Shown: positions 1 through 7,972, counted from the stretch's first letter. The stretch is 35,018 nucleotides of DNA from Bacillota bacterium (GCA_023415335.1 JAEZLD010000067.1:1-35018), one strand, 5' to 3'. The notes: generated by a model from the letters alone, not told the origin. A program made the numbers and translations.

Positions 1-48
1 AATGATATTATAAATTTGTAAATAATTTACATTATGGGAGGTTTAGTT

Positions 49-1179
49 ATGAAAAGAAAACTGTTTGCACTGATTACAGCTGTCGTGTTAATTATGTCCA
101 TGCTTACAGCTTGTAATGAAGGTGGTAATGGAGGGAAAACAACACCTACTCCAACAGCCACTCCAACAAAGGCTGAAGCCGTAAAGGTAGGAATTGCAAT
201 GCCTACACAATCCCTGCAGCGTTGGAACCAGGATGGTGCTAACCTGAAATCACAACTGGAAGCAAAGGGTTACAAGGTAACTCTGCAGTATGCAGATAAC
301 AAGGTTGATACCCAGGTTAACCAGATTCAGAACATGATTGCAGACGGCTGCAAGGTTTTGATCATTGCTGCTGTTGACGATGCTTCTCTTACAACTGTGC
401 TGAATGATGCAGGTGATCTGTTTGTAATTTCCTATGACAGGCTTATCAAGAACACAAAGAACATTGACTATTATGCCACCTTCGATAACTACAAGGTAGG
501 AGTGCTTCAGGCTCAGTATATTATTGACACCATGAAGCTTAAGGATGCTAAAGCTGCAGGAAAAACCTATAATATGGAGATAGTAGCAGGTTCTCCTACT
601 GATAATAATGCAAATTTCTTCTACAACGGAGCTATGGATACCATAAAGAGCTACATAGATGATGGAACTTTAAAGATACTTTCCGGGCAGAAGGATTTTG
701 CAAAGGTTGCAACCGAGCAGTGGAACACTGAGAAGGCCCAGAACCGTGTACAGGATATACTGGCTTCCTTCTATGCAAGCGGCAAACAGCTAGATGTGGT
801 GCTGTGCTCTAATGATTCCACAGCCCTAGGAGCAATTAATGCCCTTATTTCTGATTACAAAGGAACGAACTGGCCAATTATTACAGGGCAGGACTGTGAC
901 GTAGCCAATACCAATTATATAATAAAAGGCAAGCAGGCTATGGCTGTATTCAAGGATACCCGTGACCTGGCAACACAGACTGTTAAAATGGTATCACAGT
1001 ATCTGAACAAGCAGACCGTAGATGTAAATGACACCACAACCTATAATAATGGAAGCTTTGTAGTTCCTACTTATCAGTGTGTACCAACAGTATGCACCAA
1101 GGAAAACTACAAAAAGCTGCTTATAGAGTCAGGATATTACACTGAAAACGCTGATGGAACTGTAGCAGCGAAAAAATAG
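49..1179 (+). CDS. ChvE/XylF-like sugar-binding lipoprotein of an ABC transporter
   Basis: Periplasmic-binding-protein-type receptor that would capture a monosaccharide outside the membrane and pass it to the ATPase and permease encoded next. The N-terminus is a lipoprotein signal: two Lys/Arg, a hydrophobic stretch, lipobox LTAC (Cys near residue 22), then a Thr/Pro-rich linker. The mature part starts KVGIAMPT and contains QYADNKVDTQ, a YDRL strand and YYATFDNYKVGVLQA, which match ChvE, the Agrobacterium receptor for several aldoses. I chose ATG 49 over ATG 34 because GGGAGG at 36-41 is correctly spaced from 49 and overlaps the earlier ATG. First gene of an operon with the transporter genes that follow. 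A perfect hairpin lies after the stop. The sugar specificity (xylose, glucose, galactose, arabinose) cannot be read from the sequence. Confidence 0.9.
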   Translation: MKRKLFALITAVVLIMSMLTACNEGGNGGKTTPTPTATPTKAEAVKVGIAMPTQSLQRWNQDGANLKSQLEAKGYKVTLQYADNKVDTQVNQIQNMIADGCKVLIIAAVDDASLTTVLNDAGDLFVISYDRLIKNTKNIDYYATFDNYKVGVLQAQYIIDTMKLKDAKAAGKTYNMEIVAGSPTDNNANFFYNGAMDTIKSYIDDGTLKILSGQKDFAKVATEQWNTEKAQNRVQDILASFYASGKQLDVVLCSNDSTALGAINALISDYKGTNWPIITGQDCDVANTNYIIKGKQAMAVFKDTRDLATQTVKMVSQYLNKQTVDVNDTTTYNNGSFVVPTYQCVPTVCTKENYKKLLIESGYYTENADGTVAAKK

Positions 1180-1200
1180 CAGTACCTATCTTTTAACTGT

Positions 1201-1230
1201 AAATGGATGGGGCTTATGCCCCATCCATTT
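1201..1230 (+). promoter_or_regulatory. Perfect 13-bp stem-loop between binding protein and ATPase genes
   Basis: Arms 1201-1213 and 1218-1230 are exact reverse complements around loop TTAT. No run of T follows (GTGTAAATAA), so it does not look like a complete terminator. By analogy with other binding-protein-dependent transporters, it may protect the 3' end of the upstream mRNA or cause partial termination, giving more binding protein than transporter. That role is inferred. Confidence 0.75.
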
Positions 1231-1280
1231 GTGTAAATAACCTATCAGGGAGGTGAACTATTACGGATAACATACTGGAG

Positions 1281-2798
1281 ATGATATCCATTACAAAGGA
1301 GTTTCCCGGGGTAAAGGCATTAGATGACGTAAACCTGGAGGTTAGGCGTGGAGAAATACATGGATTAGTGGGGGAAAATGGAGCAGGAAAATCCACACTT
1401 ATGAATGTACTAAGTGGTATACACCCGTATGGTACATACACTGGAAAGATACTTTATAATGGTGAGGAATGCAGATTTAATAATATAAAAGACAGTGAAA
1501 GCAATGGTATTGTAATAATACACCAGGAGCTGGCACTGGTTCCACTGTTATCAATAGGTGAAAACATGTTTCTTGGAAACGAGAAAAGTGGAAGGCTTGG
1601 GATAGACTGGGACGAGACCTACAGAAGTGCAGGTGTGCATTTACAGAAGGTCGGGCTTATGGAATCCCCCCACACGCTGGTAAAGGATATAGGTACGGGA
1701 AAGCAGCAGCTGGTGGAGATTGCAAAGGCACTTTCTAAGAATGTGAAGCTTCTCATACTAGATGAGCCAACCTCATCCCTTAATGAAAAGGACTCAAAAA
1801 TGCTTCTTGATCTTATCCTTGAGTTTAAAAAGCAAGGCATGACCTCCATAATAATATCCCATAAGATAAGCGAAATATCATATGTGGCAGACAGGATAAC
1901 CATATTGCGGGATGGTGCTACAATAGAAACCTTGGAAAAAGGTGTGGATGATATTTCTGAGGATAGGATAATAAAGGGCATGGTAGGTAGGAGCATGGAC
2001 GATAGATATCCTGCCCGCAAGCATGAGGTATCAGACGAAGTTGGATTGGAGATAAGCGGATGGACAGTTTGCCATCCTCTGTATTCTGAAAAGAAGGTAG
2101 TGGATGATGTATCAATAAAGGTGCATAAGGGTGAAATCGTTGGAATATCAGGCCTTCAGGGGGCTGGAAGAACAGAACTGGCTATGAGCGTATTTGGGGA
2201 AAGCTATGGTATTAAAAAAAGTGGAGAGCTTAAAATCAATGGCAAGAGTGTAGAGCTAAAAACCGCGAAGGCAGCTATTGAAGCAGGGCTTGCCTACGTA
2301 ACTGAGGACAGGAAAGGAAACGGCTTGATTCTGAGCAATCCTATAAAAACAAATACAACCATGGCAAAGCTTTATAAGGTATGCAAAAGAGGAGTCATCG
2401 ACCAGGACCTTGAATGTAAGGTGGCCATAGAATATACAGAAAAGATGGGTACCAAGACCCCATCTGTGGAACAGATGGTTAATAATCTTTCAGGAGGAAA
2501 CCAGCAGAAGGTTTTGCTCGGCAAATGGATGTTTGCAGAGCCTGAGGTACTCATGCTTGATGAGCCCACAAGAGGCATAGATGTGGGGGCAAAATATGAA
2601 ATTTACTGTATTATGAATAAGCTGGTAGAGGATGGCAGGTCAGTTATAATGATTTCCTCTGAGATGCCTGAGCTTTTAGGAATGTGTGACAGGATTTATG
2701 TCATGCATGAAGGAAGGATAGCTGGAGAGTTTGAAAACAACAATGTCACCCAGGAGGATATCATGGCCTGCATACAGAAAGCCAACAGGGGGCGCTGA
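1281..2798 (+). CDS. Double-domain sugar ABC transporter ATPase (MmsA/GguA/XylG type)
   Basis: Cytoplasmic ATPase with two fused nucleotide-binding domains that drives the adjacent sugar permease. Domain 1: Walker A GENGAGKST near residue 31, IIHQELALV Q-loop region, degenerate signature GTGKQQL, Walker B LLILDEPTS. Domain 2: altered Walker A GLQGAGRTE, strong signature LSGGNQQKV near residue 405, Walker B LMLDEPTRG. This is the usual pattern for the xylose/ribose/multiple-monosaccharide class. The only nearby standard start is ATG 1281, but it has no spaced ribosome site. A strong GGGAGGTGA at 1248-1256 precedes an in-frame ATT at 1260, which would add TDNILE before MISITKEF, and the family normally begins with NILEM or similar. 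The true start is therefore probably ATT 1260 (512 residues). Followed 5 bases later by the permease gene. Confidence 0.93.
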   Translation: MISITKEFPGVKALDDVNLEVRRGEIHGLVGENGAGKSTLMNVLSGIHPYGTYTGKILYNGEECRFNNIKDSESNGIVIIHQELALVPLLSIGENMFLGNEKSGRLGIDWDETYRSAGVHLQKVGLMESPHTLVKDIGTGKQQLVEIAKALSKNVKLLILDEPTSSLNEKDSKMLLDLILEFKKQGMTSIIISHKISEISYVADRITILRDGATIETLEKGVDDISEDRIIKGMVGRSMDDRYPARKHEVSDEVGLEISGWTVCHPLYSEKKVVDDVSIKVHKGEIVGISGLQGAGRTELAMSVFGESYGIKKSGELKINGKSVELKTAKAAIEAGLAYVTEDRKGNGLILSNPIKTNTTMAKLYKVCKRGVIDQDLECKVAIEYTEKMGTKTPSVEQMVNNLSGGNQQKVLLGKWMFAEPEVLMLDEPTRGIDVGAKYEIYCIMNKLVEDGRSVIMISSEMPELLGMCDRIYVMHEGRIAGEFENNNVTQEDIMACIQKANRGR

Positions 2799-2803
2799 TA
2801 AAA

Positions 2804-3967
2804 ATGGGAGAGAAAATTAAAAAGACATTAGGTCAATATACTATGATTATTGTAATGGTTATCTTATTCATCTTATTCAATACAATAACAAACGGCAAGA
2901 TGATGTTTGCTCAAAATATGAACAACCTTCTGCTCCAAAATGCATATGTTATTGTACTGGCCTGTGCAATGCTGCTGTGCATTCTGACAGGCGGTAATAT
3001 AGACCTTTCCATAGGTTCTGTGGTGTGTCTTTCCTCAGCACTAGGCGGAGTACTTATGTCAAGAGTAGGTATGAACATATATCTATCAATACTCATATGC
3101 CTGCTTATAGGAATAGCTATAGGACTATGGCAGGGCTTCTGGATAGGCTACATAAGAATCCCTCCATTTATTGTTACCCTGGCTGGCATGTTCCTGTGGA
3201 GGGGAGCTGCACGTATTGTGCTGGATGGAAAAACTGTAAGCATACCAGCCAATTACCAGGCTATATTTACAAGCTATATAACCTTTCCATCCATAGACAG
3301 TGAAGCCTTTAAGGTTAGCAGCCTTATATTTGGTATTATAGTTGCATGCCTGCTGGTGGTGCTTACATTTGTAAATAGGGGTGCAAAGAGGAAAAAGGGT
3401 TATGAGGTCCAGGGCATTGTTCCTGTTATTGTAAGAACTGTTATTATATGCGCCGCTATAATTTTCTATTCGTGGAAGCTGGCACAGTACAAGGGTATTC
3501 CTGTTATGCTGCTTTGGGTGGTGGGCATAGTGCTTTTCTACGATTTCATTACTTCAAGAACAGCCTTTGGAAGGCACTTTTACTCCGTAGGAGGAAACGA
3601 AAAGGCAGCAAGATTATCCGGTATAAATACAAAGTTCGTATACTTTTCTGCTTATTTGAACATGGCAATAATAGCTGCAATTACAGGGCTGCTGGTTGCA
3701 GCACGCTTAGGCTCTGTTAATGGAGATACAGGAATGAATTATGAAATGGATGCCATAGGCTCCTGTTTCATAGGAGGAGCCTCAGCCTATGGTGGAGTTG
3801 GAAACATTAAAGGAGTGGTAGTAGGCGCCATACTCATGGGAATCATCAACCAGGGTATGAACATCAAGGGAGTGGATTCTAACTGGCAGTATGTAGTAAA
3901 GGGTATAGTTCTGCTGGCAGCTGTCATATTTGACGTGGTGTCTAATAAAAAAACAGGCAAGGCATGA
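2804..3967 (+). CDS. Sugar ABC transporter permease (MmsB/GguB/XylH type)
   Basis: Integral membrane permease, 387 residues with about ten hydrophobic segments, forming the sugar pathway across the membrane. Family marks are LLCILTGGNIDLSIGSVVC near residue 60, FIVTLAGMFLWRG near 120, FGRHFYSVGGNEKAARLSG near 260 and the C-terminal FIGGASAYGGVGNIKG with IINQGMN. The length is normal for the XylH/GguB group. Starts 5 bases after the ATPase stop, so it is surely cotranscribed, and its own stop overlaps the start of the next small gene. With the upstream lipoprotein and double ATPase it makes a complete high-affinity monosaccharide importer. Confidence 0.93.
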   Translation: MGEKIKKTLGQYTMIIVMVILFILFNTITNGKMMFAQNMNNLLLQNAYVIVLACAMLLCILTGGNIDLSIGSVVCLSSALGGVLMSRVGMNIYLSILICLLIGIAIGLWQGFWIGYIRIPPFIVTLAGMFLWRGAARIVLDGKTVSIPANYQAIFTSYITFPSIDSEAFKVSSLIFGIIVACLLVVLTFVNRGAKRKKGYEVQGIVPVIVRTVIICAAIIFYSWKLAQYKGIPVMLLWVVGIVLFYDFITSRTAFGRHFYSVGGNEKAARLSGINTKFVYFSAYLNMAIIAAITGLLVAARLGSVNGDTGMNYEMDAIGSCFIGGASAYGGVGNIKGVVVGAILMGIINQGMNIKGVDSNWQYVVKGIVLLAAVIFDVVSNKKTGKA

Positions 3968-4194
3968 GGCTGAGTATGGGAGAAGTAAAGGAGAAAAATA
4001 AATCTGACAGAAGCCTATTAAGAATAATGATTGGTGGTTATCTCGTTTATATTGGTGTTAAACTGTATAAAGGAGCAACAACAGTTGTAGAAAACAGGAC
4101 AATCTTCCTTATATTTTCGTCTCTGTTTGTGTTTATAGGCCTGTTATGTATTGTAAGGGCAGTTTCCATCATGGTTCATAGGCATGAAGAGTAA
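3964..4194 (+). CDS. Small two-helix membrane protein at the end of the sugar operon
   Basis: I do not recognise a family. The 76 residues start with a charged segment (MGEVKEKNKSDR), then a hydrophobic helix (IMIGGYLVYIGVKLY), a short loop, a second helix (IFLIFSSLFVFIGLLCIV) and a basic end with HRHEE. The ATG at 3964 overlaps the permease stop (ATGA), typical of translational coupling. An alternative ATG at 3976 has GAGG at 3966-3969 six bases upstream and may be the real start. An intrinsic terminator follows directly, so this is the last gene of the transporter operon. A role as accessory or assembly factor for the permease is only an inference from position. Confidence 0.7.
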   Translation: MRLSMGEVKEKNKSDRSLLRIMIGGYLVYIGVKLYKGATTVVENRTIFLIFSSLFVFIGLLCIVRAVSIMVHRHEE

Positions 4195-4219
4195 AGAAGC
4201 GTTAACCGCTTCTTTTTTT
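4194..4219 (+). terminator. Intrinsic terminator of the sugar transporter operon
   Basis: Stem AAGAAGCG (4194-4201) pairs with CGCTTCTT (4207-4214) around loop TTAAC, with a run of seven T from 4213. It begins at the last base of the small membrane protein gene. Confidence 0.9.
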
Positions 4220-4317
4220 ATATTAAAAACGGAATAAAGAATGGAATATATATAATAATCTGATGGTATGCTTTATTTATCATTTCGTTATAAAAGTATT
4301 TCATATAAAACTAAAGT

Positions 4318-4346
4318 TTGACATAACATTGTATGGAACTTATAAT
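4318..4346 (+). promoter_or_regulatory. Perfect consensus sigma-A promoter
   Basis: TTGACA at 4318-4323, exactly 17 bases of spacer, TATAAT at 4341-4346. Both boxes match the housekeeping consensus in all six positions. Transcription would start near 4353 and read the small P-loop gene that follows. Confidence 0.85.
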
Positions 4347-4384
4347 TAATAGGTAACGACCCATACATGTTAGGAGTGATAACA

Positions 4385-4807
4385 ATGATACAGATTTTTT
4401 GCAGTAAAAGAGGCTCGGGAAAGAGCAAGAAACTAATAGAGATGGCCAATGAACACAGCAGCACTGCCAGTGGACATGTGGTATACCTGGATGATGACAA
4501 CGGACCAATGTATTCACTAGAAAGAAGCATTAGGTTTGTATCAACAAAGGATTACAAGCTGAAGAGCCTTGACAGCCTCTGCGGATTTTTATGCGGTATA
4601 TTGTCAAATGATTACGATATAAGCGAAATCTACATAGATGGCCTTGCCAATATTATCAAGGTTGATGGAGAAAAGGATGGGGAGGCTTTTGGAATATTGG
4701 ATGACCTTTGCAGCAGATTCAATATAGATATATACATAAACATAAACGAGGAGGCATACAATCCTGTGCCTGATTATGTTAAAAAGTATATAGCTGAAGT
4801 AAAGTAG
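4385..4807 (+). CDS. Small P-loop ATPase-like protein
   Basis: 140-residue soluble protein of unknown function. The N-terminus IFCSKRGSGKSKKLIEMAN is a Walker A-like P-loop (SKRGSGKS) directly after the first strand, and EIYIDGLANI near residue 80 looks like a Walker B strand ending in Asp. Proteins of this size in Clostridia are sometimes labelled PilT/twitching-motility-like, but nothing here supports a pilus role. I chose ATG 4385 because AGGAG (4372-4376) is 8 bases upstream; the earlier ATG 4367 has no such site. It is a single-gene unit between a perfect promoter and a strong terminator. The substrate (nucleotide kinase, ATPase or GTPase) is undetermined. Confidence 0.8.
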   Translation: MIQIFCSKRGSGKSKKLIEMANEHSSTASGHVVYLDDDNGPMYSLERSIRFVSTKDYKLKSLDSLCGFLCGILSNDYDISEIYIDGLANIIKVDGEKDGEAFGILDDLCSRFNIDIYININEEAYNPVPDYVKKYIAEVK

Positions 4808-4830
4808 TAATAATCACTACAATAAATATA

Positions 4831-4879
4831 AGAAACCGATTGAAAAAAGAGAAACCCTTTTTCAATCGGTTTCTTTGTT
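4831..4879 (+). terminator. Long intrinsic terminator after the P-loop gene
   Basis: A 17-bp perfect stem (4831-4847 with 4858-4874), a 10-base loop, then TTGTTTT. It ends the transcript of the small P-loop gene. Confidence 0.88.
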
Positions 4880-4884
4880 TTACA

Positions 4885-5019
4885 CTGCAGCGAGCAGCTT
4901 CATTTCTCCATTCGTGAAACGACTTCATTAGCCCATAGGGCGCCTTCATTTCGGCGTGGCTTGAGTTTCTTCAAAATACTTCTTTATGCACTCGCGCCGA
5001 AAGGTATGCCTGCTTTTTT
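4885..5019. other. Structured intergenic segment: possible dispersed repeat or ncRNA
   Basis: This part of the 296-base gap between genes is clearly richer in GC and in structure than neighbouring gaps. CTTCATT occurs at 4898, 4923 and 4944. The hairpins TCGT-GAA-ACGA (4912-4922), GCCC-ATA-GGGC (4931-4941) and CGCC-N8-GGCG (4941-4956) alternate with these copies. TTTCGGCG (4949-4956) can also pair with CGCCGAAA (4995-5002), and TTTTTT follows at about 5014. On the minus strand the copies read AATGAAG after each hairpin, and a short reading frame ends IKKYFEETQATPK then stop near 4949, so an eroded gene end is possible. I cannot tell a repeat from an RNA from a remnant by eye. Confidence 0.5.
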
Positions 5020-5103
5020 AATTAACAAATAATTATATGAAATTCACACATTCCTCCTATGGTAAATATTCTATTATAAAGGATTAAAATTAGGGGGAGA
5101 GGA

Positions 5104-6507
5104 ATGGGAGTAGAATTAGGAGCACTACATTATGTATATCTTGGGTTTATTGCATTAATCATTGCTACCATGGTAATGAAAAGGGACACAACCATAGTAT
5201 GTATTCTAGGAATATTCCTGCTGGGAATTGTAGCAACGCTTTCACTTCCACAGGCTATAATGGGTATATTCAACAGCTTTGTTTATGCCATTAAGGAGCT
5301 GCTGGGTACCATACTTATTATATCCATTATTTTTGGTATGAGTGGGCTGCTTATGAAAACAGGAATAAATGAAACCATGATACGTCCTGTTACAAAGCTT
5401 ATTAGGAATCCTGGACTTGCTTACTGGGTAATTGGGATAATTATGATGATAATATCCTGGTTCTTCTGGCCGTCGCCTGCAGTAGCACTTATAGGGGCTG
5501 TACTTCTGCCTGTGGCAGTTGAGGCGGGGCTTCCTGCACTTGGCGTTGCCATTGCCATGAACCTGTTTGGTCATGGAATAGCCTTATCAGGAGACTTCAT
5601 TATACAAGGGGCACCCAAGCTTACAGCAGGAGGAGCTGGAATAGAGGTATCTCAGGTAGTAAGTGCCAGTGTTCCGCTGGTGTTTGTAATGGGAACTGTA
5701 ACCACCATAGTAGCATTTATACTGCTAATGAGGGATATTAAAAAGGGAAGGCTTAAAGCAGAACCAATCGCAGCAAATCTATCCTCATTAAGTGAGGAGG
5801 ATAAAAAGCTTAAGGAAAGCTTCCCTAAGGTATATAGAAGGATATACGCCATAATGATTCCTATATTGTTCCTGGGAGATATTGCAGCTATGTATTTTCT
5901 TAAGCTTCAGGGAGGGGATGCTACTGCACTTATAGGAGGCACAGTTGCTTTTATACTGGTTATCATATCCTTTACAGCATACAGAAAGAAAACAGCGGAA
6001 AAGGTTACAGCAGCACTTATTGATGGCTTGCAGTTTGGGTTTAAAATATTTGGACCTGTGATACCCATAGCAGCCTTCTTCTATTTAGGTGATGCGGGCT
6101 TTACTGCTATATTCGGAGACATACTTCCAAAGGGCTCCAATGGAATAGTAAATGACCTTGGAGTGGCACTGGCCAACATTGTACCTGTTAATACTGCAGC
6201 GGCAGCAATAACCACAACCGGAGTGGGTGCCATAACAGGGCTTGATGGCTCAGGATTCTCAGGTATTTCACTGGCAGGATCTATTGCTAAGTTGTTTTCA
6301 ATATCCCTTGGAAAGGGTATAGCAACTCTTACTGCACTGGGACAGATTGCAGCTATTTGGGTTGGAGGAGGAACCATAATACCCTGGGCTGTAATTCCAG
6401 CAGCAGCTGTATGTGGGGTAGACCCCTTCGAATTGGCTAGAAGAAACATTAAGCCTGTTGTAATAGGTCTGTTTGTAACAGTAATAGTAGGTATAATACT
6501 TTTATAA
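5104..6507 (+). CDS. Multi-spanning transporter of unknown substrate
   Basis: 467-residue integral membrane protein with about twelve hydrophobic segments. Notable stretches are FGMSGLLMKTGINETM near residue 80, WFFWPSPAVALIGAVLLPV near 120 with GHGIALSGDFIIQGAPKL shortly after, and a second half containing VNTAAAAITTTGVGAITG and GGGTIIPWAVIPAA. Two similar halves, each with a Gly/Ala/Thr-rich re-entrant-looking loop, suggest the ion-transporter superfamily (carboxylate or Na+/H+ antiporter-like carriers), but I cannot place it in a named family. The start is set by GGGGGAGAGG just before ATG 5104. It appears monocistronic, with a strong hairpin terminator behind it. No linked enzyme reveals the substrate. 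Confidence 0.75.
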   Translation: MGVELGALHYVYLGFIALIIATMVMKRDTTIVCILGIFLLGIVATLSLPQAIMGIFNSFVYAIKELLGTILIISIIFGMSGLLMKTGINETMIRPVTKLIRNPGLAYWVIGIIMMIISWFFWPSPAVALIGAVLLPVAVEAGLPALGVAIAMNLFGHGIALSGDFIIQGAPKLTAGGAGIEVSQVVSASVPLVFVMGTVTTIVAFILLMRDIKKGRLKAEPIAANLSSLSEEDKKLKESFPKVYRRIYAIMIPILFLGDIAAMYFLKLQGGDATALIGGTVAFILVIISFTAYRKKTAEKVTAALIDGLQFGFKIFGPVIPIAAFFYLGDAGFTAIFGDILPKGSNGIVNDLGVALANIVPVNTAAAAITTTGVGAITGLDGSGFSGISLAGSIAKLFSISLGKGIATLTALGQIAAIWVGGGTIIPWAVIPAAAVCGVDPFELARRNIKPVVIGLFVTVIVGIILL

Positions 6508-6549
6508 ACATGTAGAATTTAAAGGCTAATCATAATTACTATGCTATAT

Positions 6550-6579
6550 AGAAAAAGCATCCTATTGGATGCTTTTTCT
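6550..6579. terminator. Bidirectional terminator between convergent genes
   Basis: AGAAAAAGCATCC (6550-6562) and GGATGCTTTTTCT (6567-6579) form a perfect 13-bp stem around TATT. Its A-rich and T-rich flanks allow termination in both directions. It overlaps the last codons and stop of the minus-strand DUF3810 gene. Confidence 0.88.
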
Positions 6580-7662
6580 ATACTCCGCCAGAAGCAGGTC
6601 TACCATCCTTCCATAGCTTTTAACTCCATCGGATTGGTTATTGGCCTTCAGGTAAACATCATTTACTGAGCTTGAAATTTTCCCCACAACGCCTTCATAC
6701 CTGGAATTAAAGGCTGTAAGGTAATTAATGTCTCTGGCTACCCCGTCACTATAGGCAGCTCTAAGCTCCTTCCAATCATCATAGGAGGATGAGTATAGGG
6801 CATTCATACTGCTTAGCAGTGCATCTATGGAGCCGGAATACTGAAAAAAAGCATTAGGATTTAACATACAAGCAAGATAGCCAATATAATTAGCCTCGTC
6901 CTCCCTCGAAAAGCCTCTTTGGTGAGCCATTTCATGACAGGCAGTGCTGGGAATAAAAAATACAGGGATGTTTACGTTCACGTTAGCTTCACCAGTAAAG
7001 GCTGAATATTGTCCCCAGGTGTCAGTATAGGTCATAGGGACAGACAGCAGTACGGCCTTTGGGGCAGCGTAACGCCCTCCAAGCTCCGGATAGATTTTTG
7101 AGACGTTAGCATAGCCCTTAAGAGCTGTATTAAATATTTCATTGTTGCTCATGGCAGTTGTAGTAATACCATCAGAGTTTTCTTCCATTTGTAATCTAAG
7201 AGTGTTAGTTTTATCAATCAGGCTTTTACAAAGTCCTTTAAGTTCTTGAACAGAGGAATCCCTCACCTCAAGACCAGATATTTCTGCAAATGTAGGCCTG
7301 TAGTTGTTAAGACCCCAGCATATTGTAAAAACAAAGTAGAGAAGTGACCCTCCTGCAAGTACAGTCATAAGGAAGGATGTAATTGGCTTATACCATTTCG
7401 TTTTCATTTTTACAGCTTTTATAATTGATACTATTAGTAGTATAAATATTACAATTAATGTACAAACAATAAGCAGCTCATGAAGAGAAAAGGGTATGTT
7501 TCCTGATAAAGTATTTTGAAATTCAGAAAGGTGCTTATATATGGTTGAAGAGTATAAGCTTTCAACCTTCTCAGCATTTAATGAGGCTATTTTCCCAAGA
7601 AGAAATGAAAGGGGAAACAGCAGTACCAATATTAATCTGACTATAAATCCTCTTTTGTTCAT
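6562..7662 (-). CDS. DUF3810 family membrane protein with HExxH motif
   Basis: 366-residue protein with three hydrophobic segments in the N-terminal 120 residues and a large extracytoplasmic domain. CHEMAHQRGFSREDEANYIG near residue 243 carries the zinc-peptidase-like HExxH followed by an acidic helix, which is the hallmark of DUF3810. By motif it may be a membrane-anchored metallopeptidase, but no activity is established that I know of. The start MNKRGFIVRLILV has a G-rich stretch 8-12 bases upstream and gives a sensible signal-anchor. It stands alone on the minus strand, convergent with the transporter gene. Confidence 0.85.
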   Translation of the reverse strand: MNKRGFIVRLILVLLFPLSFLLGKIASLNAEKVESLYSSTIYKHLSEFQNTLSGNIPFSLHELLIVCTLIVIFILLIVSIIKAVKMKTKWYKPITSFLMTVLAGGSLLYFVFTICWGLNNYRPTFAEISGLEVRDSSVQELKGLCKSLIDKTNTLRLQMEENSDGITTTAMSNNEIFNTALKGYANVSKIYPELGGRYAAPKAVLLSVPMTYTDTWGQYSAFTGEANVNVNIPVFFIPSTACHEMAHQRGFSREDEANYIGYLACMLNPNAFFQYSGSIDALLSSMNALYSSSYDDWKELRAAYSDGVARDINYLTAFNSRYEGVVGKISSSVNDVYLKANNQSDGVKSYGRMVDLLLAEYRKSIQ

Positions 7663-7748
7663 GTTAAAGCCCCCAATAGCGTTTTATAATATTTTACCAC
7701 TTGGGGAAAGCTATTAGCATGAACAATATGTTAAAGAAGGTGTGAATT

Positions 7749-7925
7749 TTGCAGAGATATTATAGGATAAAGGAAGCAGGAATGCTTAAGTCTGCTATGG
7801 ACCATTCAGACAACAGCAGAAACTCCACTCATGGATATCTGGAGGTAGGAAATACTGCTGGAATACATGCTCTTCAGCGGGCCTCCAACAATAAAAATAA
7901 TACTACCGAAACTGTAATAGAGTGA
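7749..7925 (+). CDS. Candidate 58-residue protein with TTG start
   Basis: Small reading frame in an otherwise empty 309-base gap. TTG at 7749 lies 8 bases after AGAAGG (7735-7740). The product begins MQRYYRIKEAGMLKSAMDHS and ends NNTTETVIE. It is hydrophilic, rich in Asn/Ser/Thr, with no membrane helix or signal and no family I recognise. A strong hairpin with T-rich flank starts 9 bases after the stop, as expected for a real short transcription unit. Support comes from the ribosome site, clean frame and terminator; homology is untested. Confidence 0.5.
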   Translation: MQRYYRIKEAGMLKSAMDHSDNSRNSTHGYLEVGNTAGIHALQRASNNKNNTTETVIE

Positions 7926-7933
7926 TAGGTAAT

Positions 7934-7972
7934 AATAAAAGCGGAGTTATTCGGCAAGCCTCCGCTTTTATT
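7934..7972. terminator. Bidirectional terminator between small ORF and GNAT gene
   Basis: AATAAAAGCGGAG (7934-7946) and CTCCGCTTTTATT (7960-7972) form a perfect 13-bp stem with a 13-base loop. A- and T-rich flanks allow use from both strands. It reaches the first base of the GNAT gene stop codon. Confidence 0.85.

Noticed and set aside
5242..5574. A 110-codon minus-strand frame inside the transporter gene
   Set aside because: Cys/Tyr/Asn-rich low-complexity product opposite a clear membrane-protein gene; no start signals.
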